NCBI GenBank assembly: GCA_052103595.1
Contig: JBQEKC010000001.1
Span: forward strand, 434,001 to 498,000
Reading direction: 5' to 3'
Origin: CAMEGH01 sp052103595
GTDB lineage: Bacteria; Patescibacteriota; Saccharimonadia; Saccharimonadales; Saccharimonadaceae
Length of the DNA stretch: 64,000 nucleotides
Part shown: positions 9,978 to 19,413 of the stretch, piece after piece
How the letters are laid out: the number at the start of each line of letters is the position of its first letter
Numbering within the stretch: the first letter of the stretch is position 1
The notes under the pieces: generated by a model
Seen by the model: only the letters and a program-made list of their open reading frames with translations
The model's database searches: none
What the model was told of the DNA's origin: nothing
Program-made: the position numbers and the translations under genes

Positions 9978-11393
9978 CTACTCAGACTCTGGCATAATCG
10001 ACTCAAGCCACAACTTGAGCTCTTCGAGAATATATTGTTGATGCGTTGAAAGATCGGTGCGTTTGCTTTGCGCCTGAAAATCTTTCATAAATGGCGTCAT
10101 TTGGCGCTGAATGCGCGCAGCGCGATACGTTTCGTAGGCAGCGCGTTCTTCTCCTGTAAGCAAGCGTGGGAAATTACGTGCTTTGTAGCGCGGGAATAGT
10201 TCTTTCATGCGTGCGTCAGTAAATTCTGGCTTGTATTTTTGCAGTTCGTCTTCGCTACTATTGCGCAGCACTTCAGCACGAAGTTTATCGCGATCACTTA
10301 CAAAGCCGTCGTAGAGTTTGCTTTCAGCGTCTGGGAGTGGCGCAAACTCTGGCTTTTTGGAAAGAATCTGGGAAACGGTGCGTGCAAATTCTGGGTGTTG
10401 CTGCAAAGTAGCGCGGTGCGCTTCAACCGTTTTTAAGTCAAGTGAAATCTTTTGCCAGCCGTCGGCTTGCTCTAGCACACCAAGTGGTGCTACCGCGGGC
10501 GCACGGTTAAACTGCAGCTTCTTTACGGGCAACTTCACGTAATTTTCATCGCGCTCTTTGTACGGCGTATTGATAATCTTTTCAAGTTCGCGCGCAGATT
10601 TTTGCACCCACTCGCTTGGGTCGTGGCGCAAATCATACACAAAAATATTACCGTAGTCCGCTTCGGCAAGTGGCCACGCCACGGTGGTTTTGTTAAACTG
10701 CACATCGTAGCGACCACTGGCGTACACGAACGGCTGCGGCGCATGCACGTCTACAAGTTTGGCAACTTCTTTTTTGTCGCGTAGTTTTAGCAGGTACTGA
10801 AAGAGTTGCGGCTGCTTTTCGGCGATCAGCTTTGTCACGCCAATCAGCGCTTCAACGTCGCTCAGCGCATCATGTGCTTTTGTATGCTCGAGGCCATTTT
10901 CTTTACTCAGCAGTTCTAGCTTGTTCACCGGCTTGCCGTCCACCACTGGCCACTTAATGCCATCAGGGCGCAAGGCGCGTGTCAAACGCACGACATCGAG
11001 CATATCCCAGCGCGAACGGCCGTCTTTGTAGGCCCATTCGTACGGATCGTAAAAATTACGCCACAACAGCGCACGGATAAATTCATCATCAAACCGAATA
11101 CTGTTAAACCCAAGAATAATCGTATCGGGTGTGCAGATTTCTTCGGCAAATATCTTTGCAAATTGCGCTTCGGTGTAGCCTTCATCCACCGTTTGCTGCG
11201 GGCTAATGCCGGTGACCATTAAAGCGCCCGGGCTCGGCAAGGTGTCTTCATTTAGCGCCACCAAAATATTGTACGGTTCGCCAATTTGGTTGAACTGTTC
11301 GTCGGTGCGAATCCCGGCAAATTGCATAATGCGGTCATCGCGCGGGTTGAGCCCGCTAGTTTCGAGGTCGTAGAAAAAGTAAGTTCGGCTCAT
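9978..11393 (-). CDS. sbcB: Exodeoxyribonuclease I-like DnaQ-family 3'-5' exonuclease
   Basis: The 471-residue protein fits exonuclease I, which degrades single-stranded DNA from the 3' end in recombination and mismatch repair. The DEDDh exonuclease motifs are visible: YDLETSGLNPRDDRI at the start (ExoI), FNSIRFDDEF near residue 100 (ExoII), and HDALSDVEA near 180 (ExoIII). The C-terminal two thirds match ExoI accessory domains in length. The start at 11393 lies 6 nt from TACTAT (11400-11405), again a leaderless setting. Confidence in the family is high; the precise in vivo role is taken from E. coli. Confidence 0.88.
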   Translation of the reverse strand: MSRTYFFYDLETSGLNPRDDRIMQFAGIRTDEQFNQIGEPYNILVALNEDTLPSPGALMVTGISPQQTVDEGYTEAQFAKIFAEEICTPDTIILGFNSIRFDDEFIRALLWRNFYDPYEWAYKDGRSRWDMLDVVRLTRALRPDGIKWPVVDGKPVNKLELLSKENGLEHTKAHDALSDVEALIGVTKLIAEKQPQLFQYLLKLRDKKEVAKLVDVHAPQPFVYASGRYDVQFNKTTVAWPLAEADYGNIFVYDLRHDPSEWVQKSARELEKIINTPYKERDENYVKLPVKKLQFNRAPAVAPLGVLEQADGWQKISLDLKTVEAHRATLQQHPEFARTVSQILSKKPEFAPLPDAESKLYDGFVSDRDKLRAEVLRNSSEDELQKYKPEFTDARMKELFPRYKARNFPRLLTGEERAAYETYRAARIQRQMTPFMKDFQAQSKRTDLSTHQQYILEELKLWLESIMPESE

Positions 11394-11437
11394 ATGTTTA
11401 TAGTAGCACGGGCGGGCGGTGGAACGGAAATATGGCG

Positions 11438-11479
11438 GAAAATGGAAAACCCATACTCCGTTTACAATAGAGTATGGGT
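11438..11479 (-). terminator. Intrinsic terminator ending the 11.4-12.0 kb transcript
   Basis: ACCCATACTC (11449-11458) and GAGTATGGGT (11470-11479) make a 10-bp stem. On the minus strand it is followed by TTTTCCATTTTC. It separates the structured transcript from sbcB. Confidence 0.8.
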
Positions 11480-11970
11480 GTGTGCCGCAGAGCGCGGCTT
11501 TCAACAAGCTTTTTACTTTGAGGTGTGCTGCGTGGCAGCAGAGTCCATTTCTGTTAGCGCTGACTCAAGCGCTCATAGAGGATACTTTCGCATCATAACT
11601 CCTAGAAGTCTGCGAGATTGACTCTTTATGGGCGGAGGCGCGCATAAGCGGGTGGCGTTAGCCGAGGTGCTTATGCGCTACGTTCGTCGCTTGTACATAA
11701 CTTCCTTTTGGACGGGGTGGCGTGAGATTGTACTCGACGCCGGCAGGATGTCAGAGGGATTCGTTCTGAGCGTAGAACGCGGTCGGGTCACGCATTGTTT
11801 TGCTCCTTTCTCGAAGGCACAAAAACTTAGGTGAAAGACCACAACAGGGATTGTTGCGGCTTCTCGATACACCTGAAACAGTCGTACCTGAAGCCACAGC
11901 AATCTGGATTCAAAGTAATAGCTTGTCAAGGTACTAATCGGAGCATTTTTAGCGCTTCATCGATTAGTAT
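11440..11970 (-). ncRNA. Candidate structured RNA of about 530 nt, family not recognised
   Basis: No convincing protein gene fills this stretch, but it has its own consensus promoter and terminator on the minus strand and is dense in hairpins. Examples: ACTAATCG/CGATTAGT near the 5' end; GTGGCTTC/GAAGCCGC; CAACA/TGTTG; a 10-bp stem GCGCATAAGC/GCTTATGCGC at about 11638-11679 with an inner GGC-GTTA-GCC; GGCGT-GAG/CTC-ACGCC; AGCGCT/AGCGCT; GCCGC/GCGGC. It does not match the conserved cores of RNase P, tmRNA, 6S or SRP RNA that I can recall. Three tiny ORFs with Shine-Dalgarno sequences lie inside (11751-11795, 11678-11698, 11573-11596), so it could also be an mRNA for very small peptides. Confidence 0.55.
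11751..11795 (-). CDS. 14-residue mini-ORF with strong ribosome binding site
   Basis: GAAAGGAG (11803-11810) stands 7 nt before the ATG, a near-ideal Shine-Dalgarno arrangement. The peptide is MRDPTAFYAQNESL. It lies inside the structured transcript. Nothing identifies its function, and it may be chance or a regulatory peptide. Confidence 0.3.
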   Translation of the reverse strand: MRDPTAFYAQNESL

Positions 11971-11975
11971 GCACC

Positions 11976-12004
11976 ATAATAGCATACTATTTTAATATTG
12001 TCAA
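11976..12004 (-). promoter_or_regulatory. Consensus promoter of the structured transcript
   Basis: On the minus strand TTGACA (11999-12004) and TATTAT (11976-11981) are 17 bp apart. It sits just downstream of the obgE stop, and transcription would start near 11970. Confidence 0.8.
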
Positions 12005-12025
12005 TATTATTTTATAGAATTTTTA

Positions 12026-13321
<1,296 letters not shown>

Positions 13322-13331
13322 TTAGTATAGC

Positions 13332-13363
13332 AAAATCGCCCCTGGTTTAATAGGGGCGATTTT
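13332..13363 (-). terminator. Terminator of the LysM-CHAP gene
   Basis: AAAATCGCCCC (13332-13342) pairs with GGGGCGATTTT (13353-13363). It lies between the hydrolase stop and the obgE promoter on the same strand. Confidence 0.85.
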
Positions 13364-13377
13364 GGTGAAGCGGCAAT

Positions 13378-14556
13378 TTAGTAGATGTAGTTCCAGCTAC
13401 CGTTGATAGGCACCGTATCGTACCCAACTGCGTTGAAGCCAGCAATACCGTTCATATCAGAGATACGCATGGTGCCGCTGGCGTGGTCAACGCTTTCGAC
13501 GATGCCAACGTGGCCGTAGCCGCCGCCGTACTGGAAGATTGCGCCTGCTTGTGGCACACCCTGCACTACGGTGAAGCCGGCAGCACGAGCACTGGCAGCC
13601 CAGCTTGAGGCGTTACCCCAGTAGCTACCAATGTCTGGACGGCGTTCGTAGACGTAGAACGTACAGTAACCGAAGGCGTAGCGGTTGCCCACCGAAGCAG
13701 TAACGTTGCTGGTTGCGCCAGTTTGTGCGCCGTTGCCCTGTGGCAAGCTGTTGCGCCGTTGTGTCGCCCGTTCAGCCGGAGAAACATAACCCGGACGCTC
13801 TTCTTCCGGCAAGACTCCGTCAGGGATAATCAGCTGCTGACCAGCGGTAATGCCGTCAACTTCAAGGTCGTTATACGATACAACGCGGTCGCGCTGAGCA
13901 TTATACTTGCCAGCGATACTATCAATCGTATCACCGTCAGCTACCGTATGAAGCACGCCGTTTACTGGAAGCACCTTTAGGTCACGACCGCCATCGATAG
14001 CATCTTCTGAAAGGTCATTTGCCCAACGAACAGTATCTTCGTTAATGTCAAACTTAGCAGCAACAGACTGCACCGTTTCGCCCTCTTGAGCAGTGTACGT
14101 AACGACATCCTTCGTATCGCTTGCTGATTGCACAATTTGCGGCTTTGCAATTGCGCCGCTGTCTTCTTGAGCGATCTCTTTTTCAGCTTCAAGCGAAATA
14201 GAAAGGCTCGCAACGTTAGCAGCGACCGGCATATTGGTATGCAGTGCGAGATTCGTCGCTACATCAGTGGCAATCTTTTCATCTACCGCAATATCTGCGC
14301 CCGCAACAGGAAGCGCTTTCACTTCTGGTGTTGGCTGAGAGACAGCGGCATTTGCGCTTGCCTCTTCTTTATTTGGCGCCTGGTACCCACTAGCAACAGC
14401 AGATACGAGCAACGTAAATACTCCAACGTAGAGCCCGATAGGCTTGATAAGTTCTTTTTTACTCCGTTTCGGAGTGAATGTTTGGCGAAACGCCTCACGG
14501 CTTAAGGGCCGCTTTACTCGGGTATTCGAACCGTGGTTCGCGTCATGAGTTGTAAT
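13378..14556 (-). CDS. Secreted LysM-CHAP peptidoglycan hydrolase, apparent ATT start
   Basis: The reading frame is open well beyond the first conventional start (TTG at 14412). From an ATT at 14556 it gives 392 residues: a basic N-terminus (NTRVKRPLSREAFRQTFTPK), a transmembrane or signal segment (PIGLYVGVFTLLVSAVAS), a T/A/V-rich spacer, and two LysM modules (about residues 150-260, e.g. YTAQEGETVQSVAAKFDI and HTVADGDTIDSIAGKYN). A CHAP domain ends the protein, with its active-site cysteine in YAFGYCTFYVYERR and histidine in GGYGHVGIVESV. AGGAG lies 7 nt before ATT, and no ATG or GTG exists in frame. It should cleave peptidoglycan peptides at the surface. A long folded leader precedes it. 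Confidence 0.85.
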   Translation of the reverse strand: MTTHDANHGSNTRVKRPLSREAFRQTFTPKRSKKELIKPIGLYVGVFTLLVSAVASGYQAPNKEEASANAAVSQPTPEVKALPVAGADIAVDEKIATDVATNLALHTNMPVAANVASLSISLEAEKEIAQEDSGAIAKPQIVQSASDTKDVVTYTAQEGETVQSVAAKFDINEDTVRWANDLSEDAIDGGRDLKVLPVNGVLHTVADGDTIDSIAGKYNAQRDRVVSYNDLEVDGITAGQQLIIPDGVLPEEERPGYVSPAERATQRRNSLPQGNGAQTGATSNVTASVGNRYAFGYCTFYVYERRPDIGSYWGNASSWAASARAAGFTVVQGVPQAGAIFQYGGGYGHVGIVESVDHASGTMRISDMNGIAGFNAVGYDTVPINGSWNYIY

Positions 14557-14560
14557 TATC

Positions 14561-14789
14561 GTTCTCCTGTAGCCACATTACTGTGGGTACCTCTACCGTA
14601 CTCAGTCTTTCTTCTCGCATCAGAACAGGGCATTTGTCGACCAATAAGTTATATTTGATATTATTTCTCTATTGTTAGCAATTGTGTTTACTATTGCATG
14701 CCCGTGCGACAGTTCTGGTAGGCTCATTTAAGCTATGACGATTTTTGTTTTGTATTTCCCACCCAAAATCTCATAATTAAATGTGCTAA
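14561..14789 (-). promoter_or_regulatory. Long structured 5' leader with competing helices at the ribosome site
   Basis: The transcript from the promoter at 14795-14823 would have a leader of about 230 nt. A distal hairpin is built from CATTTAA/TTAAATG (14725-14731 with 14777-14783), ATGA/TCAT and ATTTT/AAAAT. A second helix joins CAGAAC (14621-14626) to GTTCTG (14712-14717) and GGGCAT (14628-14633) to ATGCCC (14698-14703), capped by GCAAT/ATTGC (14678-14697). A small hairpin CCACA/TGTGG (14573-14586) follows. The Shine-Dalgarno region (14565-14570) can pair with 14625-14630, the same bases used by the second helix. The two states exclude each other, as in a translational switch. No known riboswitch class is recognised. 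Confidence 0.6.
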
Positions 14790-14794
14790 CCCTT

Positions 14795-14823
14795 AGTATA
14801 GCAATCGTTGACAATTATGTCAA
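14795..14823 (-). promoter_or_regulatory. Consensus promoter of the LysM-CHAP gene
   Basis: TTGACA (14818-14823), a 17-bp spacer and TATACT (14795-14800) preceded by TGC. This is the strongest promoter seen in the window. Confidence 0.85.
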
Positions 14824-14831
14824 TACATTTT

Positions 14832-16007
14832 TTAGAATATATCGAGGCGACAACGTTCCTGACAATACTGTTTTGTCAGTGCTTCATGTTCTTCGTTCGT
14901 CTTCGAGAAGTGCGTCTTGCCGTCGTCACCTGCAACAAAGTACAGATCATCTGTATCGGTTGATGGATGAGCAGCCGCATAAAGCGCTTCTTTTCCAGGA
15001 TTAGCAATCGGCCCAGGAGGTAATCCTGTTACTTTATAGGTGTTATAGGGTGAATCGAGTGTCGGAAGTGGCTGTATACCTTCTTTTTTCGCAGGAAAGA
15101 CAAATGTTGGGTCAGAACCAAGCGGCATATTCTCTTTTAGTCGGCGGTGAAATACCTGTGAAACGTGCCCCATATCTGACTGATTATTCACTTCTTTTTG
15201 AATAATCGATGCCAGTATAATCCCTTCATACAGAGTCAACCCCTGCTCTTTGTACGCAGCTTCAAGATCCTGTTCAACAATATAGGCTTGCATGTGTTCA
15301 AACGGGCGTTGCAAGATATCCTCTACCGTATAATTTTGGCCGAAGCTATACGTATCAGGGAAGACAAACCCTTCAATGTCGTAGGTTGGCGGACGCTGCT
15401 GCATCATCGTATAGGCAGGATATTGCTTACTGAAGGCAGCTTCAATTGTTTCATCATCAAAGCCAGCTTTTTTCAGTGTCTCTTGAATGTCCATCAGATT
15501 TTCACCTGGCAGAAATGTTAAGCTATATTCTCGGTTTTTCCCTTCGGCGAGCTCAGTAATGATGCCTGGCGTATCAAGATTGCGCGCCAATGTGTAATCA
15601 CCTGCCTGTAATGGCTGCTGACCATGCAGTCGGTAGTAAATCTGAAAGGCATAGGCATTTTTAATCAAACCTTCTGATTCAAGCGTATGGGAAATAGTAC
15701 TAATAGCGCTCCCTTCCTCGATAGTAACGCGCTGCACAGAGTCATCCTCTGGCTGTGGCGATGCAAGATTGCTGTTATACCACATAAACGCTCCGACGCC
15801 CGCCACAATAAGCAACACAACCACAGCGGCCAGCAGACCTAGTAGCCAGTGCTTTACCTTATGTGTTTTTTTAATTTGCAACGGTGGTTGCTCGGCAGGT
15901 GCAGGTGTCTCCTGCGGCACGCTTTCTAGCTGACGCGGTGGTGGCGTCTGCGACACGTTTGGTTGCTGTTGCGGTCGTTGTGGGTGTGGTCGTTTAAAAT
16001 TATCCAT
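14832..16007 (-). CDS. mltG: Endolytic transglycosylase MltG
   Basis: The 391-residue protein has a proline/glutamine-rich cytoplasmic N-terminus, one transmembrane helix at about 54-76 and an extracytoplasmic YceG/MltG domain. The catalytic glutamate sits in ILASIIQKEV near residue 274, and the family motifs PLGSDPTF and GLPPGPIANPG follow. MltG cuts nascent glycan strands and sets their length. It overlaps ruvX by 8 nt, the same pairing of genes found in many bacteria. It ends an operon that begins with the PilM/FtsA-like gene. Confidence 0.93.
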   Translation of the reverse strand: MDNFKRPHPQRPQQQPNVSQTPPPRQLESVPQETPAPAEQPPLQIKKTHKVKHWLLGLLAAVVVLLIVAGVGAFMWYNSNLASPQPEDDSVQRVTIEEGSAISTISHTLESEGLIKNAYAFQIYYRLHGQQPLQAGDYTLARNLDTPGIITELAEGKNREYSLTFLPGENLMDIQETLKKAGFDDETIEAAFSKQYPAYTMMQQRPPTYDIEGFVFPDTYSFGQNYTVEDILQRPFEHMQAYIVEQDLEAAYKEQGLTLYEGIILASIIQKEVNNQSDMGHVSQVFHRRLKENMPLGSDPTFVFPAKKEGIQPLPTLDSPYNTYKVTGLPPGPIANPGKEALYAAAHPSTDTDDLYFVAGDDGKTHFSKTNEEHEALTKQYCQERCRLDIF

Positions 16008-16404
16008 ACACCTCCTCTAGGTAATCTTGCAAAATAATCGCGGCAGCTTCGGCATCAATATCACCTTTGGTGTAGCCTCCTCGTCTTCGAGAAAGGCGCT
16101 GCTCGGCTTGTACACTGGTGAGTGATTCATCTTGAAATACAACAGGAGCGAATTCTTTTAGTTGCTCGGCAAAAGTGAGAGCATATTCCGTTTGGGCAGT
16201 GGCCTCTCCCTGTTGATTTCGTGGGTAGCCAACTACAATAGTATCGGCAGATTCTTTCACATACAATTCGGCGATTGCACGAACTTCTTCGCCATCGACT
16301 TCTATGGTCGTATACGGAATGGCGATGCGTACAGCACTATCAGCCAAGGCAACGCCAATTCGTTTTTCTCCCACGTCAAGACAGATGAAGTTCTTTTGTG
16401 CCAC
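16000..16404 (-). CDS. ruvX: RuvX/YqgF Holliday junction resolvase-like nuclease
   Basis: At 134 residues it is typical of YqgF, an RNase H-fold nuclease implicated in pre-16S rRNA maturation and junction resolution. The N-terminal CLDVGEKRIGVAL carries the first catalytic aspartate, VVGYPRNQQGE is the family VGLP-like motif, DESLTSVQAE the second acidic site, and DIDAEAAAIILQDYL the last. The start is GTG, overlapping the upstream stop in a TAGTG junction. Its coupling to mltG is a widespread arrangement. Confidence 0.93.
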   Translation of the reverse strand: MAQKNFICLDVGEKRIGVALADSAVRIAIPYTTIEVDGEEVRAIAELYVKESADTIVVGYPRNQQGEATAQTEYALTFAEQLKEFAPVVFQDESLTSVQAEQRLSRRRGGYTKGDIDAEAAAIILQDYLEEVYG

Positions 16405-18041
16405 TACGCCTCTGTTTCTGTTTTCTGTAGATCGAATTGAACGTTTATCTTTTTGTCATCATCAGGAACGGTATTTACCCAGAATGGCCAGAAGTTTACC
16501 TCAACATTATCAATCCCTTGGATAGACTTTAGATCAGCCTGAATGTCGCCAAATCGCTTGCCTTTAGTACGGCTCTTCACGTCGTCATCGCTAATTTGTG
16601 GACCAACTTGCCCTGTTGCACTAATGCTGACATTTGCGCCCCCTTCGGCCGTCTGGAAGTCAGAGAAGCTTGCCTCTTTTTCACCAGATTCATACACGCG
16701 CTGGTTATTCTCTTGTGAAAGATTACTTTCAAGCGCCCCCTCGAGTAATTTCTTTAGTTCACTATCTTTCACGCCAGTAAGTTTATAGGTCACTTTACTC
16801 GTAAGCTTCGCCTTTCCGCTTGCAGCTTCTTGGCCAACTTCAGGATTTGCAGCGGCATCTGCCCGTTCAGCCACAAAGCTTCCCTCAATCACACGGACGC
16901 CATTCTCAAGCTTCTTTTCGAGCTTGGCTTGCTGATCGTCACTGTTTTGTGAAGCAAGTTGCTCAGCAGCACGCTGGACATCTTCTTGCGTCACAACTTT
17001 TAGCGTGCGCTTACTTCCGCCAGACATCGATCCGCCGCGCGCGGTAATACCGTTCATCGTTGGTTCATAAGAGCGCCCAGAGAGATTACACTGTTCACCG
17101 ATACTAGTCGCTTGCACCTTTGCATCGGCTCGACCCGGCACAATACGTGGATTATCAAGGTCAACACCTGCACCAGGAACAGTCACTTCGCTTCGCGTTA
17201 CAAAAGTACAGTCACCGTTACTAAATCCTGTACCAGCCGGCACGGTAATTGAACGCCCACTTGAACGACTAATGGTAATCGTACCACTGGCAGCTTCGCC
17301 CTCTTCTTTTGTGCCAGTAGCGTCAAATTCAACGCTTGCTTCTTGCTCGTCACTTACGACAACAGCCTTTAGCACCCCTTTACTTGCATCAGTATTCTCG
17401 CCTTCGCGAAGCGCCACGGATGTATTAACATTCTGACTGCTTGTTTTCGCCGAAAGCACAACTGTTGCTCGTGGCGCAAACCAAATAGCCCACACAATAA
17501 ACGCAACTAGCAAGATCACCAATGCACCGATAATTAAGAATTTCTTGCGGAATTTATTAAAGTTTGGTACTTTTTGTGTCTTTTTTGGACGTTTTGGCGA
17601 TTCACCTTTTTTAGGTGGTGTCGCAAGCTTATCTTTGGCCGCTACAGAGGCAACGGCAGAATCGACTTCTTTATCTTTTGGCTTAGCTGCATCATCGTGC
17701 TCGCCAACTGATAGCTCAGATCCATCGATAATATCATCGTCATCATCCACCTTCAAAGCTGGCACATCTGGCACCTCTGGGCGTGACTGTAGGTTTTTTG
17801 CAACAGGAATATCTGCACCAGCTGCCAACGGCAACAGCGATGGATCGTTTGTAATCAGCACCAGTCGCTTCTCGGCACGCTTAGCAACTCGCTGCAAAAT
17901 GCGCAAATTAACCACACTCTGCAATACGCCAATTCGCTTTGGCGGAACGAGGGCAACGATTTTCTCTTTCGAGCTCTTCAGTTTACTACTGATGACGGTA
18001 ATATCATCGTCAACATCTATGTAAATGACATCTTTATTCAT
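16404..18041 (-). CDS. Single-pass membrane protein partnered with the PilM/FtsA-like gene
   Basis: This 545-residue protein has no family I can name with confidence. Residues 1-85 form a small alpha/beta domain (YIDVDDDITVISSKL, LVLITNDPSLLPLA). A charged linker with an aspartate run follows, then basic lysines and one transmembrane helix at about 170-190, and an extracytoplasmic part of about 350 residues rich in S, G, T and E. It starts 1 nt after the PilM/FtsA-like stop and overlaps ruvX. Position suggests a role in pilus assembly or cell division at the membrane, perhaps doing the job of PilN/PilO, but that is inference. Confidence 0.7.
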   Translation of the reverse strand: MNKDVIYIDVDDDITVISSKLKSSKEKIVALVPPKRIGVLQSVVNLRILQRVAKRAEKRLVLITNDPSLLPLAAGADIPVAKNLQSRPEVPDVPALKVDDDDDIIDGSELSVGEHDDAAKPKDKEVDSAVASVAAKDKLATPPKKGESPKRPKKTQKVPNFNKFRKKFLIIGALVILLVAFIVWAIWFAPRATVVLSAKTSSQNVNTSVALREGENTDASKGVLKAVVVSDEQEASVEFDATGTKEEGEAASGTITISRSSGRSITVPAGTGFSNGDCTFVTRSEVTVPGAGVDLDNPRIVPGRADAKVQATSIGEQCNLSGRSYEPTMNGITARGGSMSGGSKRTLKVVTQEDVQRAAEQLASQNSDDQQAKLEKKLENGVRVIEGSFVAERADAAANPEVGQEAASGKAKLTSKVTYKLTGVKDSELKKLLEGALESNLSQENNQRVYESGEKEASFSDFQTAEGGANVSISATGQVGPQISDDDVKSRTKGKRFGDIQADLKSIQGIDNVEVNFWPFWVNTVPDDDKKINVQFDLQKTETEA

Positions 18042-18042
18042 A

Positions 18043-19308
18043 TTAAATTCGCAATATTCTGTTTAATTTTTCTTTGATATTATCGCTTTCGCTTATCCCT
18101 ATAATTGTATCATACCCGACACGCAAAAGTCCTAATGCGGTAATAAATGTGTGGTCGGTGATTTTGCCGGTTTTGTCGTCGATACCAACCACTTCGCTTG
18201 GCTTAATCAGCTGAACGGTTGGCTTTTTTGTAAACGGTAAGCCGTCGTGCCAATCGCGTTTTTCAAGCGCTTCGACAAGTTCTTTCAAGCTGGCACCACC
18301 ACCACAAAGAAGAATGCGACTTGGCAAATGATCAACCGAATCGAATTCGCTCAAAGCGAGTTCGACGCCTTGAATCCAAACGTCAAGAGTCTTGTCGATA
18401 GCTTCTGCGACGTTTTCTTTGACCGACTTCTTCACCTTGTCACTTTCAAGATTGACCTTAATCTTTTCTGCGTTTTCGTAGGTGAGATCAAGCTCGCTGG
18501 CAATTGTACGTGTGAAGCTGCGCCCGCCGATGCCAAACATGCGTGTGCCTTCTACCCCGCCGTCGTTTACGACCGCGATATCCGTAGTACCGCCACCGAC
18601 GTCGGCAAGAATAGCCGTAAACGTGCTGCTTGCATCAGTACCAAGAACACTACGGCTCACTGCAAACGGTTCTGCCGCAACCGCAATCAGTTCAAGCGCC
18701 AGTTCATCAGCTACACGCTCGAGCGCCCCAATATGTACCATCGGCGCAAACGCCGTATATAGCTGCACCGCAACATCTTTACCTTGAAAGCCAAGTGGAT
18801 TGCTCACTTTGTAGCCATCGATATGGATGCCTACCAATGCGCTATTCACCAGCTTAATCTCCACATCCTGATTCCCTGTTTCAAGCGCAATCTGCTTTTG
18901 GGCTTTATCTTGAGCGCGTTCTTGTACCTTTTCGATGATAAATTCCATTTCAGCTTCATCAAGTGGACGATCTGGCTGTGGGCGACGGTAACGAATCGTG
19001 TTTGTCGTCCCCTTTACAAGCTCACCAGCGATGCCAATCACCGCACGTTTTGCCTGCAAGCCAGCTTGATCTTCAGCTTCAGCCAAGGCTTCTTCGCAGT
19101 TACGCACCACGCCGCTAATATCAGCGATTGCCCCTGAGTGCATGTCGCCAATATCTTGCCGAGCACGGCCAACACCAACAACCTTCAAGGCGTCTCCGTC
19201 AACCTTTGCAATAATAGCTTTCACAAACTCGGTACCAATATCAACCGCCACGAGATAATTTCGGTCGATAGAGTCGTTTGCGCGTTTGCGAATTTTATCA
19301 AAAACCAT
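18043..19308 (-). CDS. FtsA/PilM-like actin-fold ATPase
   Basis: The 421-residue protein has the ASKHA fold: phosphate-1 motif VAVDIGTEFVKAII at residue 20, phosphate-2 LADVGGGTTDIAVV near 235, and the adenosine motif LLCGGGASLKEL near 335. The SHS2-like insertion expected of FtsA and PilM lies between residues 85 and 190. FtsA tethers FtsZ to the membrane and PilM anchors the pilus alignment complex; annotation pipelines mix the two in CPR genomes. Being first in an operon with a single-pass protein and peptidoglycan enzymes fits either. A TATAAT box lies 5 or 10 nt upstream. Confidence 0.82.
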   Translation of the reverse strand: MVFDKIRKRANDSIDRNYLVAVDIGTEFVKAIIAKVDGDALKVVGVGRARQDIGDMHSGAIADISGVVRNCEEALAEAEDQAGLQAKRAVIGIAGELVKGTTNTIRYRRPQPDRPLDEAEMEFIIEKVQERAQDKAQKQIALETGNQDVEIKLVNSALVGIHIDGYKVSNPLGFQGKDVAVQLYTAFAPMVHIGALERVADELALELIAVAAEPFAVSRSVLGTDASSTFTAILADVGGGTTDIAVVNDGGVEGTRMFGIGGRSFTRTIASELDLTYENAEKIKVNLESDKVKKSVKENVAEAIDKTLDVWIQGVELALSEFDSVDHLPSRILLCGGGASLKELVEALEKRDWHDGLPFTKKPTVQLIKPSEVVGIDDKTGKITDHTFITALGLLRVGYDTIIGISESDNIKEKLNRILRI

Positions 19309-19374
19309 AGATAATTATATTATACACGAAAGATGCTTATGGTGAAAACTCCCGACGGCGCTAAATAGAAAATA

Positions 19375-19411
19375 CCACCCGCTGAAAAGATATACCTTTT
19401 CGGACGGGTGG
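19375..19411 (-). terminator. Terminator after the 260-residue unknown gene
   Basis: CCACCCG (19375-19381) and CGGGTGG (19405-19411) enclose an inner GAAAAG/CTTTTC stem. On the minus strand the hairpin is followed by TATTTTCTATTT. Confidence 0.75.
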
Positions 19412-19413
19412 CG

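Noticed and set aside
11440..11970. tmRNA or RNase P RNA
   Set aside because: The 5' and 3' ends do not pair into a tRNA-like acceptor, no TTCGA T-arm or ALAA-type tag is found, and the RNase P cores (GAGGAAAGTC, the ACAGAA..GGCTTAT block) are missing. ACAGAAATGG is only a partial likeness.
14561..14789. ydaO c-di-AMP riboswitch
   Set aside because: The gene context fits, but the conserved ydaO sequence blocks are not found; only a generic structured leader is claimed.
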